A DNA stretch of 64,000 bases from Flavobacteriaceae bacterium UBA1903 (GTDB lineage: Bacteria > Bacteroidota > Bacteroidia > Flavobacteriales > Flavobacteriaceae). The number at the start of each line of letters is the position of its first letter. Positions within the stretch are counted from its first letter, which is position 1. A model generated the notes under the pieces. It was not told the origin of the DNA and ran no database searches. It saw only the letters and a list, made by a program, of their open reading frames with translations. Made by a program: the position numbers and the translations under genes. Shown here piece by piece: positions 45,597-53,001 of this stretch. The stretch spans positions 67,311-131,310 of the forward strand of contig DDGL01000010.1 of NCBI GenBank assembly GCA_002337605.1. The letters run 5' to 3'.

Positions 45597-45625
45597 TGTT
45601 CGTTATTTTAACGTTAGAGTAACGC

Positions 45626-45958
45626 TTATTGAAGCGGGTTTTTTAATAAGTACTCATTGGCTTTTTCGTAAAGCGAAGATTTTGTTTCACGCTTTCCACT
45701 CTTAATCCATTCTATAATTTCGGATTTAAGGAAATAGAGTTTTCCTTTTTTGTGGTAGGGAATAGCATTTTTATGGACTAGTCCATAAATACTCCCTTTT
45801 GTCATGGAGATAAATTCAGCAAGTTCATCTATTGTTAAAAGAGGATCTTCTGGAACCGACAAGTTATTGGCTAGTGTAAGGTTTAATTGTCCTGTAATTT
45901 TCTTTGCGAGTATGTTTAATACTTCGTCGTTGATTAAAAAGAATTGATCTGATTTCAT
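45626..45958 (-). CDS. Helix-turn-helix (excisionase/MerR-like) protein
   Basis: 110 aa from ATG 45958; a longer frame starts at 45985 without better support. The HTH_17-type DNA-binding motif lies at about 42-90: LLTIDELAEFISMTKGSIYGLVHKNAI followed by the wing KLYFLKSEIIEWI. Such small proteins act as excisionases or regulators in mobile elements. It is the third gene of the replication block, so a control role is inferred. The N-terminus has a hydrophobic LNILAKKITG stretch that is not clearly a domain. Confidence 0.72.
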   Translation of the reverse strand: MKSDQFFLINDEVLNILAKKITGQLNLTLANNLSVPEDPLLTIDELAEFISMTKGSIYGLVHKNAIPYHKKGKLYFLKSEIIEWIKSGKRETKSSLYEKANEYLLKNPLQ

Positions 45959-46134
45959 TGTATAATAGTTTTTTGTTTGGGACAAATCTATTATTCAATG
46001 TTTGCTAATTTTTAGATGTGGATTTTAGATGGATTTCATGTGGATATTGCAACTGACTTTAAAACAACGCCTTAAATAATTTAAATATGGAAAAAAGGCA
46101 ACTATCCAAGTGAAATATTTCCGAAAACTTTATT

Positions 46135-47082
46135 TTACTTTAATTTTTTGAAAAAATCTCCATAATCAGTTGATAACTCTTCCGCGATAGATTTTAATCC
46201 GTTATTTTCAAGTTTTGTTTTTAAGCTAGCTACTTTTTTTTGTTGATCATTTCTTGTAAAGACGGTGTACCCTTTTAAAGCCTTTTTGTAGAAATAGCTT
46301 TTACTAGCATTTTTGACGTCAAATATTTCAAATTTATTAGTTGCTCCTATAATTAATACTAGTTTCATTAACTCAGTACTATCTAACATTCCCAATTTCA
46401 ATCTATTTTTCAATAGATGAAACAAAACAGCTCTTTCATTCACATCAAATTCACTGCTAAGCCTTTCCCTAGTTGTTATAACTGTGTCCGGGTCTTTAAT
46501 ATTTTCAGTTGATTTTTTGTTTGATTCAGTCTCAATTAAGTTAAAGAGTGACGGTTCACTTTTTCTATCGGGATATTGGATATCCAGCATTTCAAGGTAT
46601 TCCTTTGAAGTCTCATAGCTTCCATTCTTAAAATCTTTTGCATAAAAGTATTCGTACTTATTTTGCAAGTATATAAGTTCGTAGTACGGCCTGTAATTAT
46701 TAAAGTGATTTTGAATTCTGTCAATAGACTGTTGGGTAGCGATTTTCTTAACAAATTCTTCATAGTCTGATTTTCCTAACCTTAAATATTCTTCTTTTAC
46801 TTCATTTCCTAAGATTAATGAAATCACCTCATACCGTTCTAAATTGGAGTCATATTCTCTATGTCTATTTTCAAATAATTCGTAGCAAACCTTTAAGTTC
46901 TCTTCAGTGAATTGAGTAACTATTTTTTTCTGTTCGTTATATAGCTCAGTAGTAATATTGTTGAATAATTTGTTAAAGTTTCTTTTGTTCTTTTTTGCAG
47001 TTTTTAAATCAGCTATCGTTTGAGACTTAATATGCTCCCAGGTAGTTTTGAATTGATTTTTATATATCTGTAAGTAATCCAT
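46135..47082 (-). CDS. Unrecognised integrase-linked protein
   Basis: 315 aa. Highly charged, Lys- and Asn-rich, predicted mostly alpha-helical (LGNEVKEEYLRLGKSDYEEF, FEIFDVKNASKSYFYKK). No membrane span or signal peptide. The C-terminal half resembles helical regulators of Bacteroidota integrative elements in general pattern, but no family was recognised. Its start lies inside the integrase gene by 23 bp, a coupled arrangement, so it is likely translated together with the integrase. Possibly a regulator of element excision (inference). Confidence 0.6.
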   Translation of the reverse strand: MDYLQIYKNQFKTTWEHIKSQTIADLKTAKKNKRNFNKLFNNITTELYNEQKKIVTQFTEENLKVCYELFENRHREYDSNLERYEVISLILGNEVKEEYLRLGKSDYEEFVKKIATQQSIDRIQNHFNNYRPYYELIYLQNKYEYFYAKDFKNGSYETSKEYLEMLDIQYPDRKSEPSLFNLIETESNKKSTENIKDPDTVITTRERLSSEFDVNERAVLFHLLKNRLKLGMLDSTELMKLVLIIGATNKFEIFDVKNASKSYFYKKALKGYTVFTRNDQQKKVASLKTKLENNGLKSIAEELSTDYGDFFKKLK

Positions 47083-48211
47083 CTAAATCTAAGTTTATGC
47101 GGTTAGCTGCTTTTATTTTATTCTTATCTAATACTTTGGTATATATCTGTGTGGTAGAAACGTTTTTATGCCCGAGTAGTTTTGATACCGTATAAATGTC
47201 AGTTCCATTGGCCAGTTGTAGAGTTGCGTAGCTATGTCTAAAATTATGAAATGAGATATTCTTGTTTATTCCAGAGCGTTCAATCCATTCCTTTAAGGGT
47301 CTTGTTATTTGGGTGTATTTAATGTCTTTGAAAATCTGCCCTTTTTCTGTGTTTTGAATTTTTAAAATTTTATGGGCGGTAGTTGATATGGGGTGATTGT
47401 TTATGTTGCCAGTTTTTTTCTCTTTCAGTTGTATATAATAGCTTTGATGCTTGTCATGGTAAATCGATTCCCATTTCAGATTGACAATATCAGAAAAACG
47501 AAGTCCAGTAAGGGCAGCAAAGAATGCCATGTGTTTCACCTTTTCTATTTTGATGTCCGTTTTCCATAAAACATCTAATTCTTCTTCCGTAAGATATTCC
47601 CTATGGGTTTGTTCTTCTTTTATGTACTCAGCATTAGCAGCCAAATCTTTGAGTAATAGATTTTTTTTGTAAGCCTTTTTTAAGACTGTAATAAAGTGTT
47701 TATAGTAGGTTGATGCTGTATTTATAGACAGTTTACGTTTTTCTTTAACTCTAAGGTTATCGGTTTTAAGTAAAAATTCACGGTAGTTAGAGACGTGATT
47801 CTCATTTAGTTGATGGGTTTGAATTTTTTTACCAATAAATTCTTTGAGATAATTGGATGATGATTTCCACGCCAAATAATTTGAGTAACTAGTAGTGTTC
47901 AACTTTTCTTCCACTACAGTTTCATAAAATAAAACAAAATTAACGCTTACGTTCACATTTTCTTTAAATCCATACTCTTTATCTCTAAATTGAACGAGAC
48001 GTTTAGCCCTTATAATTTCAGCAAATTCAATAGTGTCTTTATTGTGACTTTTTTCGCCGGCATTTTTGGGCTGGGCATAAATCTGTAATTTTAAAAATTC
48101 TCTTCTGGTCTCCTTACCTGTTTTAGGACTTGTAATAGGAGGGTAGTAATCCAGATATAGACTGTATTTGTCGTTTGCTAACTTTTTTTTACGAACCGTA
48201 ATATTTACCAT
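47060..48211 (-). CDS. Tyrosine recombinase/integrase
   Basis: 383 aa. An N-terminal arm-binding domain (about 1-80), a SAM-like core-binding domain (about 85-185) and a catalytic domain (about 205-383). Catalytic residues are visible: Arg238 (TGLRFSD), His322 and Arg325 (HNFRHSY), His348 (LLGHKN) and nucleophile Tyr357 (TQIYTK). It should integrate and excise the element at the mnmE 3' end. The site at 48836 is about 0.6 kb from its start. Intact in sequence. Confidence 0.93.
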   Translation of the reverse strand: MVNITVRKKKLANDKYSLYLDYYPPITSPKTGKETRREFLKLQIYAQPKNAGEKSHNKDTIEFAEIIRAKRLVQFRDKEYGFKENVNVSVNFVLFYETVVEEKLNTTSYSNYLAWKSSSNYLKEFIGKKIQTHQLNENHVSNYREFLLKTDNLRVKEKRKLSINTASTYYKHFITVLKKAYKKNLLLKDLAANAEYIKEEQTHREYLTEEELDVLWKTDIKIEKVKHMAFFAALTGLRFSDIVNLKWESIYHDKHQSYYIQLKEKKTGNINNHPISTTAHKILKIQNTEKGQIFKDIKYTQITRPLKEWIERSGINKNISFHNFRHSYATLQLANGTDIYTVSKLLGHKNVSTTQIYTKVLDKNKIKAANRINLDLDGLLTDI

Positions 48212-48222
48212 TAATTATTAAT

Positions 48223-48582
48223 TTAAACTTTGGTGAGTAGTTTTTCAATTTCAGACCGTTTCACACGAATGAGTCTTTGAGATAGATTAGATGCTCTTAG
48301 TTTTCCCAGTTCAATTAATCGATAGGTCGACCTCTTTGAAATGTTGAGTAGGGCAGCGGTTTCCTTTACTGTTAAATAATCCTTTACTTGAAGTACTTCT
48401 AATGGCTCAAGTTTAACTTTAAGAGTTTCAGTGTTAGATTTTTTAATCTTACTAGCCCTCTTTCGTTTCTTATAAGCAATCTTAGCACAGTTATCACCAC
48501 AAAACCTGGTAACAGTAGTTTTTGCAACAAAGGATGTATTGCAATTTTCACAAATTCTATTTACTCTAATATTTGAACTCAT
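48223..48582 (-). CDS. Zn-ribbon/HTH excisionase-like protein
   Basis: 119 aa. An N-terminal zinc-ribbon (ENCNTSFVAK...RFCGDNCAKIAYKKRKR, Cys pairs at about 11-14 and 28-33). A C-terminal HTH_17 domain (about 68-118) has YLTVKETAALLNISKRSTYRLI, with a wing (RLIRVKRSEIEKLL). It is a likely recombination directionality factor: 11 nt upstream of the integrase, same strand, and next to the attachment site. The combination of ribbon and HTH in one small chain is notable. Confidence 0.72.
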   Translation of the reverse strand: MSSNIRVNRICENCNTSFVAKTTVTRFCGDNCAKIAYKKRKRASKIKKSNTETLKVKLEPLEVLQVKDYLTVKETAALLNISKRSTYRLIELGKLRASNLSQRLIRVKRSEIEKLLTKV

Positions 48583-48709
48583 ATCAATGGGTAATTTCTC
48601 CCTTTTTAGGAGTCATTAAGTAGATTTAAGGTACATTAAGATTAATTAAGTATCTTTAAGTGCCATAATCTCGCCCTAGATACCAAATATAAATATTTAC
48701 GACCAACGA

Positions 48710-48730
48710 GGTACAAAATAGGTACAAAAT
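48710..48730. repeat. Paired GGTACAAAAT repeats near the right end of the element
   Basis: GGTACAAAAT at 48710-48719 and 48721-48730, 11-bp period. The same GGTACAA doublet with the same period is at 21123 and 21134 near the other end. They lie 106-126 nt inside the att site and could be integrase arm sites. Confidence 0.6.
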
Positions 48731-48835
48731 ATGTTGAAATATTCTAAAATATAATAAGATTGCAATAATCGTAAATTACATAACTTACTGTAAATGTGAA
48801 GAATAGTTTAATTTAGTTTAGAATACTTTAGTCAA

Positions 48836-48857
48836 TTATTTGCCGATACAGAAATTG
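48836..48857. other. Right attachment site formed by the 3' end of mnmE
   Basis: The last mnmE codons (minus strand: TTC TGT ATC GGC AAA TAA = FCIGK-stop) share CCGATACAGAAA with the copies at 4500 and 21066. The other copies read GGA AAG TAA, so the codons differ but the peptide is kept. The insertion therefore leaves MnmE intact. Confidence 0.85.
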
Positions 48858-50236
48858 GCAAAAATATTCCCCAATAATTCGTCATTGGAAATTTCACCAG
48901 TAATCTCTCCAAAGTGGTACAAGGCTTGTCTAATGTCTATTGCCAGCAAATCACCACTCAGGTTGCTATTAATCCCAGCTTGTACTTTTTGAATTTCCTC
49001 GAGCGCTTTTAACAGTGAATCATAGTGCCGTGTATTAGTCACGATGGTTTCATTATTCCGAAGGGCTCCTGTATTTACAAAGTCGAGTAAGGTGGTTTTT
49101 AGTTCTTCAACACCATTTCCTGTTTTAGCCGAAATAGGAGTGAGGTGTGAGACGTGAGGTGTGAGGGTTTTAATAAAGTTAGTTTTTTCATTTTCTGAAA
49201 GCCTGTCTATTTTATTAGCCACCACAACCAAGGGTTTTTGAGGATACTTATTCTTAATCTTTTCAATTTCAATCTGAAACTTGGACCCTGAAACCTTGAA
49301 TTCCTGTGCATCAAATAAATATACAACCACTTGTGCCTGTTCCATTTTCTCAAAGGTCTTTTTTATACCTAAGCCTTCAATCGTGTCTGTTGTTTCCCGG
49401 ATACCTGCAGTGTCAATGAACCGAAAACCAACTCCGCCTATTACAATTTCATCTTCAATAGTATCACGTGTGGTTCCTGCAATATCGCTTACTATGGCGC
49501 GTTCCTCGTTTAAGAGCGCATTTAAAAGGGTAGATTTTCCCACGTTGGGTTCGCCTACAATAGCAACTGGGATACCGTTTTTAAGTACGTTTCCAGTAGC
49601 AAAACTATCTATAAGGCGTTTCAGTACCTGAGTTATTTTTGTAATGAGTTGTTGGAAATCGTCTCTATTGGCAAAGGCTACGTCTTCTTCAGCAAAATCC
49701 AGTTCCAGTTCTATCAAGGAAGCAAAGTTGAGCAATTCTTCTCTAAGGCGCTTTATCTCGTTACTGAAACCACCTCGCATTTGTTGGATTGCTAATTGGT
49801 GTGAAGCTTCAGAATCACTGGCTATAAGATCTGCTACTGCTTCGGCCTGACTTAAATCCATCTTAGCATTTAAAAATGCACGTAATGTAAACTCTCCGGC
49901 CTGTGCCATGCGACACCCTTTTCGAAGACACAATTGGATGATTTCCTGTTGTATAAAAGCACTTCCGTGACACGAAATTTCCACAACATCTTCACCCGTA
50001 TAACTATTGGGGTTCTTAAAAACTGAAATTAATACTTCATCAAGGGTTCGATCTCCATCTTTTATATGCCCCAAATGAATAGTATGGGTTTTCTGCTTCT
50101 TCAATACCTTGCCGGAAACAGAAGAAAAAACCCCTGAAGCAATCTCAAGTGCCTCTTCACCAGAAAGTCGAATAACCGCAATAGCCCCAGCTCCTGAAGG
50201 CGTTGCTAATGCGACAATAGTATCGTTATAATTCAT
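48836..50236 (-). CDS. mnmE: tRNA uridine-5-carboxymethylaminomethyl GTPase MnmE
   Basis: 466 aa, full length. An N-terminal tetrahydrofolate-binding domain (1-118), a helical domain, and an inserted GTPase domain with P-loop GEPNVGKS (228-235), G2 IAGTTRDT (252-259), G3 DTAG (275-278) and G4 NKID (341-344). The conserved C-terminal CxGK motif is FCIGK. With GidA/MnmG it modifies wobble uridine in tRNAs. The stop codon and last residues form the att site of the mobile region. A good promoter overlaps its start. Confidence 0.96.
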   Translation of the reverse strand: MNYNDTIVALATPSGAGAIAVIRLSGEEALEIASGVFSSVSGKVLKKQKTHTIHLGHIKDGDRTLDEVLISVFKNPNSYTGEDVVEISCHGSAFIQQEIIQLCLRKGCRMAQAGEFTLRAFLNAKMDLSQAEAVADLIASDSEASHQLAIQQMRGGFSNEIKRLREELLNFASLIELELDFAEEDVAFANRDDFQQLITKITQVLKRLIDSFATGNVLKNGIPVAIVGEPNVGKSTLLNALLNEERAIVSDIAGTTRDTIEDEIVIGGVGFRFIDTAGIRETTDTIEGLGIKKTFEKMEQAQVVVYLFDAQEFKVSGSKFQIEIEKIKNKYPQKPLVVVANKIDRLSENEKTNFIKTLTPHVSHLTPISAKTGNGVEELKTTLLDFVNTGALRNNETIVTNTRHYDSLLKALEEIQKVQAGINSNLSGDLLAIDIRQALYHFGEITGEISNDELLGNIFANFCIGK

Positions 50237-50241
50237 TGCTG

Positions 50242-50274
50242 CAAAGGTACTATTTACTTTGGCAATGTTTCAAA
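50242..50274 (-). promoter_or_regulatory. Promoter of mnmE, nearly leaderless
   Basis: On the minus strand TTTG (50271-50274) is followed 21 nt later by TACCTTTG (50242-50249), matching -33 TTTG and -7 TAnnTTTG. The ATG starts five bases after the -7 box, implying an extremely short or absent 5' leader. Confidence 0.6.
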
Positions 50275-50309
50275 CTTTGGTGGGGTTGTTCTATCTTCAA
50301 AACTATAAA

Positions 50310-50330
50310 AGCTCACTATACACGTGAGCT
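50310..50330 (-). terminator. Hairpin terminator after the lipoprotein gene
   Basis: AGCTCAC (50310-50316) pairs with GTGAGCT (50324-50330), 37 nt after the lipoprotein stop and just before the mnmE promoter. The T-run is modest. Confidence 0.65.
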
Positions 50331-50366
50331 CTTATATTGAATTTTACTACTGTAAGTGCAGTATTT

Positions 50367-50867
50367 TTAATATAAAAAATTTTCAAATGTACCTGAAATG
50401 GTTACTTCAGTGCCTGTATTTGTTGTAGCTGTAACCATAATAGTTCCTGAAATCCCATTTTGGTCGGTATCTGAATCTATAAAGCTGTTGGTGATTGTTA
50501 TAGTTCCTTCGGTAGAATTATAGATTTGTTGGGTTTCTTCGCTTCGTATAACGACACCAGTCATAAATCCATCAGTATCCACATTACCTATGGTTTTAAT
50601 AACGCCATTGCTATACCCTCCGGTTTTGTTTAAAAAAACACGAATGGTATTGGTATTCTGGTCTACAATTGCAAGGGTTAAGCCATTTCCATTAAAGTCT
50701 GGCGAATAATGCCCTAAGGTTGACGTATAATTAGTAAAAGCACCACCGTTAATAGTGGCGCTATAGGTAGCTTCTGCACTTGTAGATCCACCGTCATCAT
50801 CTTTTTTGGAGCATGCAATCAGGGTTAGTACTAGGGCGATAACAACTATTGGTTTGAGATTTTTCAT
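50367..50867 (-). CDS. Lipoprotein of unknown function
   Basis: 166 aa. Lipobox IACS (Cys19) with the KKDDDGGS start typical of Bacteroidota surface lipoproteins. The rest is beta-strand-rich, Thr/Gly/Asn-rich (YSATINGGAFTNYTS, TEVTISGTFENFLY). It resembles the DUF-type beta-sandwich lipoproteins common in these bacteria, but no family is assigned. It stands alone between a terminator and its own promoter area. Confidence 0.7.
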   Translation of the reverse strand: MKNLKPIVVIALVLTLIACSKKDDDGGSTSAEATYSATINGGAFTNYTSTLGHYSPDFNGNGLTLAIVDQNTNTIRVFLNKTGGYSNGVIKTIGNVDTDGFMTGVVIRSEETQQIYNSTEGTITITNSFIDSDTDQNGISGTIMVTATTNTGTEVTISGTFENFLY

Positions 50868-51099
50868 GATAAAGGAGTTTTAGAGTGTTTCACTAGTATA
50901 TCGATACACTTTACATAAGTCATCATTTTTTATTTTACTGAAATGTTCTGAAGTGCACTTATTTTCAACTACATTAAAAACGCAGTACATTGAACCCCTC
51001 GAAAGGCTCAGGATAAACTCTTTTATAAGATTGACGGTGCACTAAGCCGAGTTGAAGTGTAACAATTTATTAATTTTGCATACCTATAGCTATACAACC

Positions 51100-51222
51100 A
51101 TGGAAGAAGAAAATAAAAAACCAGACAACGGACTTAAAAACCTACTCATCCCATTATTGATATTTGTAGGTGTTTCTATTGCTGCGTTCTTAATCACAAC
51201 GTTTATCATCAAGTCCTTTTAA
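51100..51222 (+). CDS. 40-aa single-span membrane protein
   Basis: The frame MEEENKKPDNGLKNLLIPLL onward is a charged N-terminus followed by one hydrophobic helix (about 15-37). It is short but has an ATG, a stop and a membrane span, and lies 21 nt upstream of the DUF4870 gene. It looks like a real small gene. Function unknown. Confidence 0.6.
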   Translation: MEEENKKPDNGLKNLLIPLLIFVGVSIAAFLITTFIIKSF

Positions 51223-51243
51223 TAACCCTTTAAATCAATCAAA

Positions 51244-51612
51244 ATGCAAGTAATTAGCGTCACACAAACAGGAAAGAAAACCGATAACAACCTATTGGTC
51301 TTCACGCATCTCTCTCAATTTTTAACGTATGTCACTGGCTTTGGCGGTTTTATAGTGCCCTTGATACTCTGGCTTGTTAAAAAAGACGAAATAGCTGGGA
51401 TGGATGAACACGGAAAAAGCATTATCAACCTTCAGCTTACTATGTTGTTAATTGGACTTATTAGTATTCCAGGGATCTTTTTGTTCGGCCTGGGTATTTT
51501 ATCTCTTATTTGGGTAGGCATCATCTCTTTTGTCATGCCTATCATAAATGCTGTGAAAGCTAGTAAAGGAGAGGAACCAAGTTACTTTAGTACGATACGG
51601 TTTATTTCTTGA
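51244..51612 (+). CDS. DUF4870 domain membrane protein
   Basis: 122 aa. Four hydrophobic helices with the DUF4870 pattern (HLSQFLTYVTGFGGFIVPLILW and GMDEHGKSIINLQLTML), a small membrane family of unknown function. It follows the 40-aa membrane protein and probably forms an operon with it. It ends at a strong bidirectional terminator. Confidence 0.8.
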   Translation: MQVISVTQTGKKTDNNLLVFTHLSQFLTYVTGFGGFIVPLILWLVKKDEIAGMDEHGKSIINLQLTMLLIGLISIPGIFLFGLGILSLIWVGIISFVMPIINAVKASKGEEPSYFSTIRFIS

Positions 51613-51656
51613 ATTAGGAATTAAATGCCAAAAGGAATTCCTGGCAACTCAATAAA

Positions 51657-51689
51657 AAACCCGCTGTGATAGTAGCTCACAGCGGGTTT
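51657..51689. terminator. Strong bidirectional terminator
   Basis: AAACCCGCTGTGA (51657-51669) pairs with TCACAGCGGGTTT (51677-51689) around a 7-nt loop. It lies between convergent DUF4870 and dnaN, with A and T tracts outside. Confidence 0.88.
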
Positions 51690-51735
51690 AGTATTTTAAA
51701 TAAATGCGTTAACGCAGGCTGAGCGGAGTCGAAGC

Positions 51736-52854
51736 CTAGTTATTCAGCATCACCGGCATCACTAACATAGTAACGTGTTCTCCTTCGTCTAGACCATCTA
51801 CAGGAGTTAAAATACCCGCCCGGTTGGGAAGACTCATTTCAAGAGAAACGTCGTCACTGGTTAGATTGTTCAGCATTTCGGTAAGGAAACGTGAGTTGAA
51901 GCCAATTTGCATATCGTCGCCCTGGTAGTCACAGGTCAAGCGTTCTTCAGCTTTATTACTGTAATCAATATCTTCTGCTGAAATATTCAGCTCGGCACCA
52001 GCAATTTTTAACCGGATCTGATGTGTAGTTTTATTACTAAAAATACTCACACGACGCACGCTGTTTAGAAACTGGTTGCGGTCTATGCTTAATTTGTTTG
52101 GGTTTTCTTTTGGGATTACTGCTTCGTAGTTGGGGTATTTCCCATCTATCAAACGGCAGATCATTGTAGTGTTTTCAAAACTAAATTTTGCATTACTATC
52201 GTTATACTCAATAGTCACTTCTTCTTCGCTACCAGCCAGAATACTCTTTAATAAATTGAGTGGTTTCTTCGGCATAATAAATTCAGCAGTTTGCGAAGCT
52301 GCAACATCTTCCCGGGTATATTTTACCAGCTTATGGGCATCGGTTGCAACGAAGGTAAGCCCTTCAGTAGAAAACTGGAAGAATACACCGCTCATTACGG
52401 GGCGTAGGTCATCATTTCCACTTGCAAAAATTGTTTTGCTGATAGCTGTTGCCAGAATATCTCCCTGTATCTTAGTTTCTGAAGGATCCTTCAATTCCAC
52501 AGCGGTTGGAAACTCTTCCCCGGCAGCATAGGCTAATGCATACTTACCGTGGTTACTGCTAATCTCGACAGTGTTGTTTTCTTCAATAGTAAACGTAAGT
52601 GGCTGCTCTGGAAATGTCTTCAACGTATCCAGCAACAAACGTGCAGGAATACAAACGCTTCCGCTCTCGTTGCTTTCCACATCTAACTTTGAAGAAACGG
52701 TAGTCTCTAAGTCTGAAGCTGAAACGGTCAACGAATTTCCATCCAGATCAAACAGGAAATTATCTAAAATAGGAAGCGTATTATTACTATTAATTATGCC
52801 ACCAAGCACTTGTAATTGCTTGAGTAAATAGGAGCTGGAAACTATAAATTTCAT
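51736..52854 (-). CDS. dnaN: DNA polymerase III beta sliding clamp
   Basis: 372 aa. Three clamp domains of about 120 residues each. Recognisable pieces are the N-terminal MKFIVSSSYLLKQL, VSASDLETTV, and LRPVMSGVFF in domain II. The C-terminal tail VTMLVMPVMLNN matches the usual LPMR-like end. It forms the ring that tethers the replicative polymerase to DNA. It is not next to dnaA in this window. A bidirectional terminator lies downstream, and an AGCG-GTCGAAG-type sequence lies between. Confidence 0.95.
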   Translation of the reverse strand: MKFIVSSSYLLKQLQVLGGIINSNNTLPILDNFLFDLDGNSLTVSASDLETTVSSKLDVESNESGSVCIPARLLLDTLKTFPEQPLTFTIEENNTVEISSNHGKYALAYAAGEEFPTAVELKDPSETKIQGDILATAISKTIFASGNDDLRPVMSGVFFQFSTEGLTFVATDAHKLVKYTREDVAASQTAEFIMPKKPLNLLKSILAGSEEEVTIEYNDSNAKFSFENTTMICRLIDGKYPNYEAVIPKENPNKLSIDRNQFLNSVRRVSIFSNKTTHQIRLKIAGAELNISAEDIDYSNKAEERLTCDYQGDDMQIGFNSRFLTEMLNNLTSDDVSLEMSLPNRAGILTPVDGLDEGEHVTMLVMPVMLNN

Positions 52855-53001
52855 GTAAGGTTATTTTCTGAACTATTAATCTAATACATAACGGCTACTA
52901 TAAAAGTGAGCGAAGCGATAAAAGTACGTCCGCGTACTAAGCGTAGTCGAAGTACAAATATATCCTAAAAACGACGGTTTGTAAAACTAACTTATTAACA
53001 G

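Larger units (their letters stand above)
21066..48857. mobile_element. Integrative element inserted at the 3' end of mnmE, carrying an integrase and a defence operon
   Basis: About 27.8 kb between the att copies at 21066 and 48836. It has a tyrosine integrase (47060-48211) and an excisionase-like gene next to the mnmE end, a primase-helicase (42807-45149), and cargo. No relaxase, coupling protein or tra genes were seen, so it looks like a mobilisable or satellite-type island rather than a full conjugative element. Confidence 0.8.
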
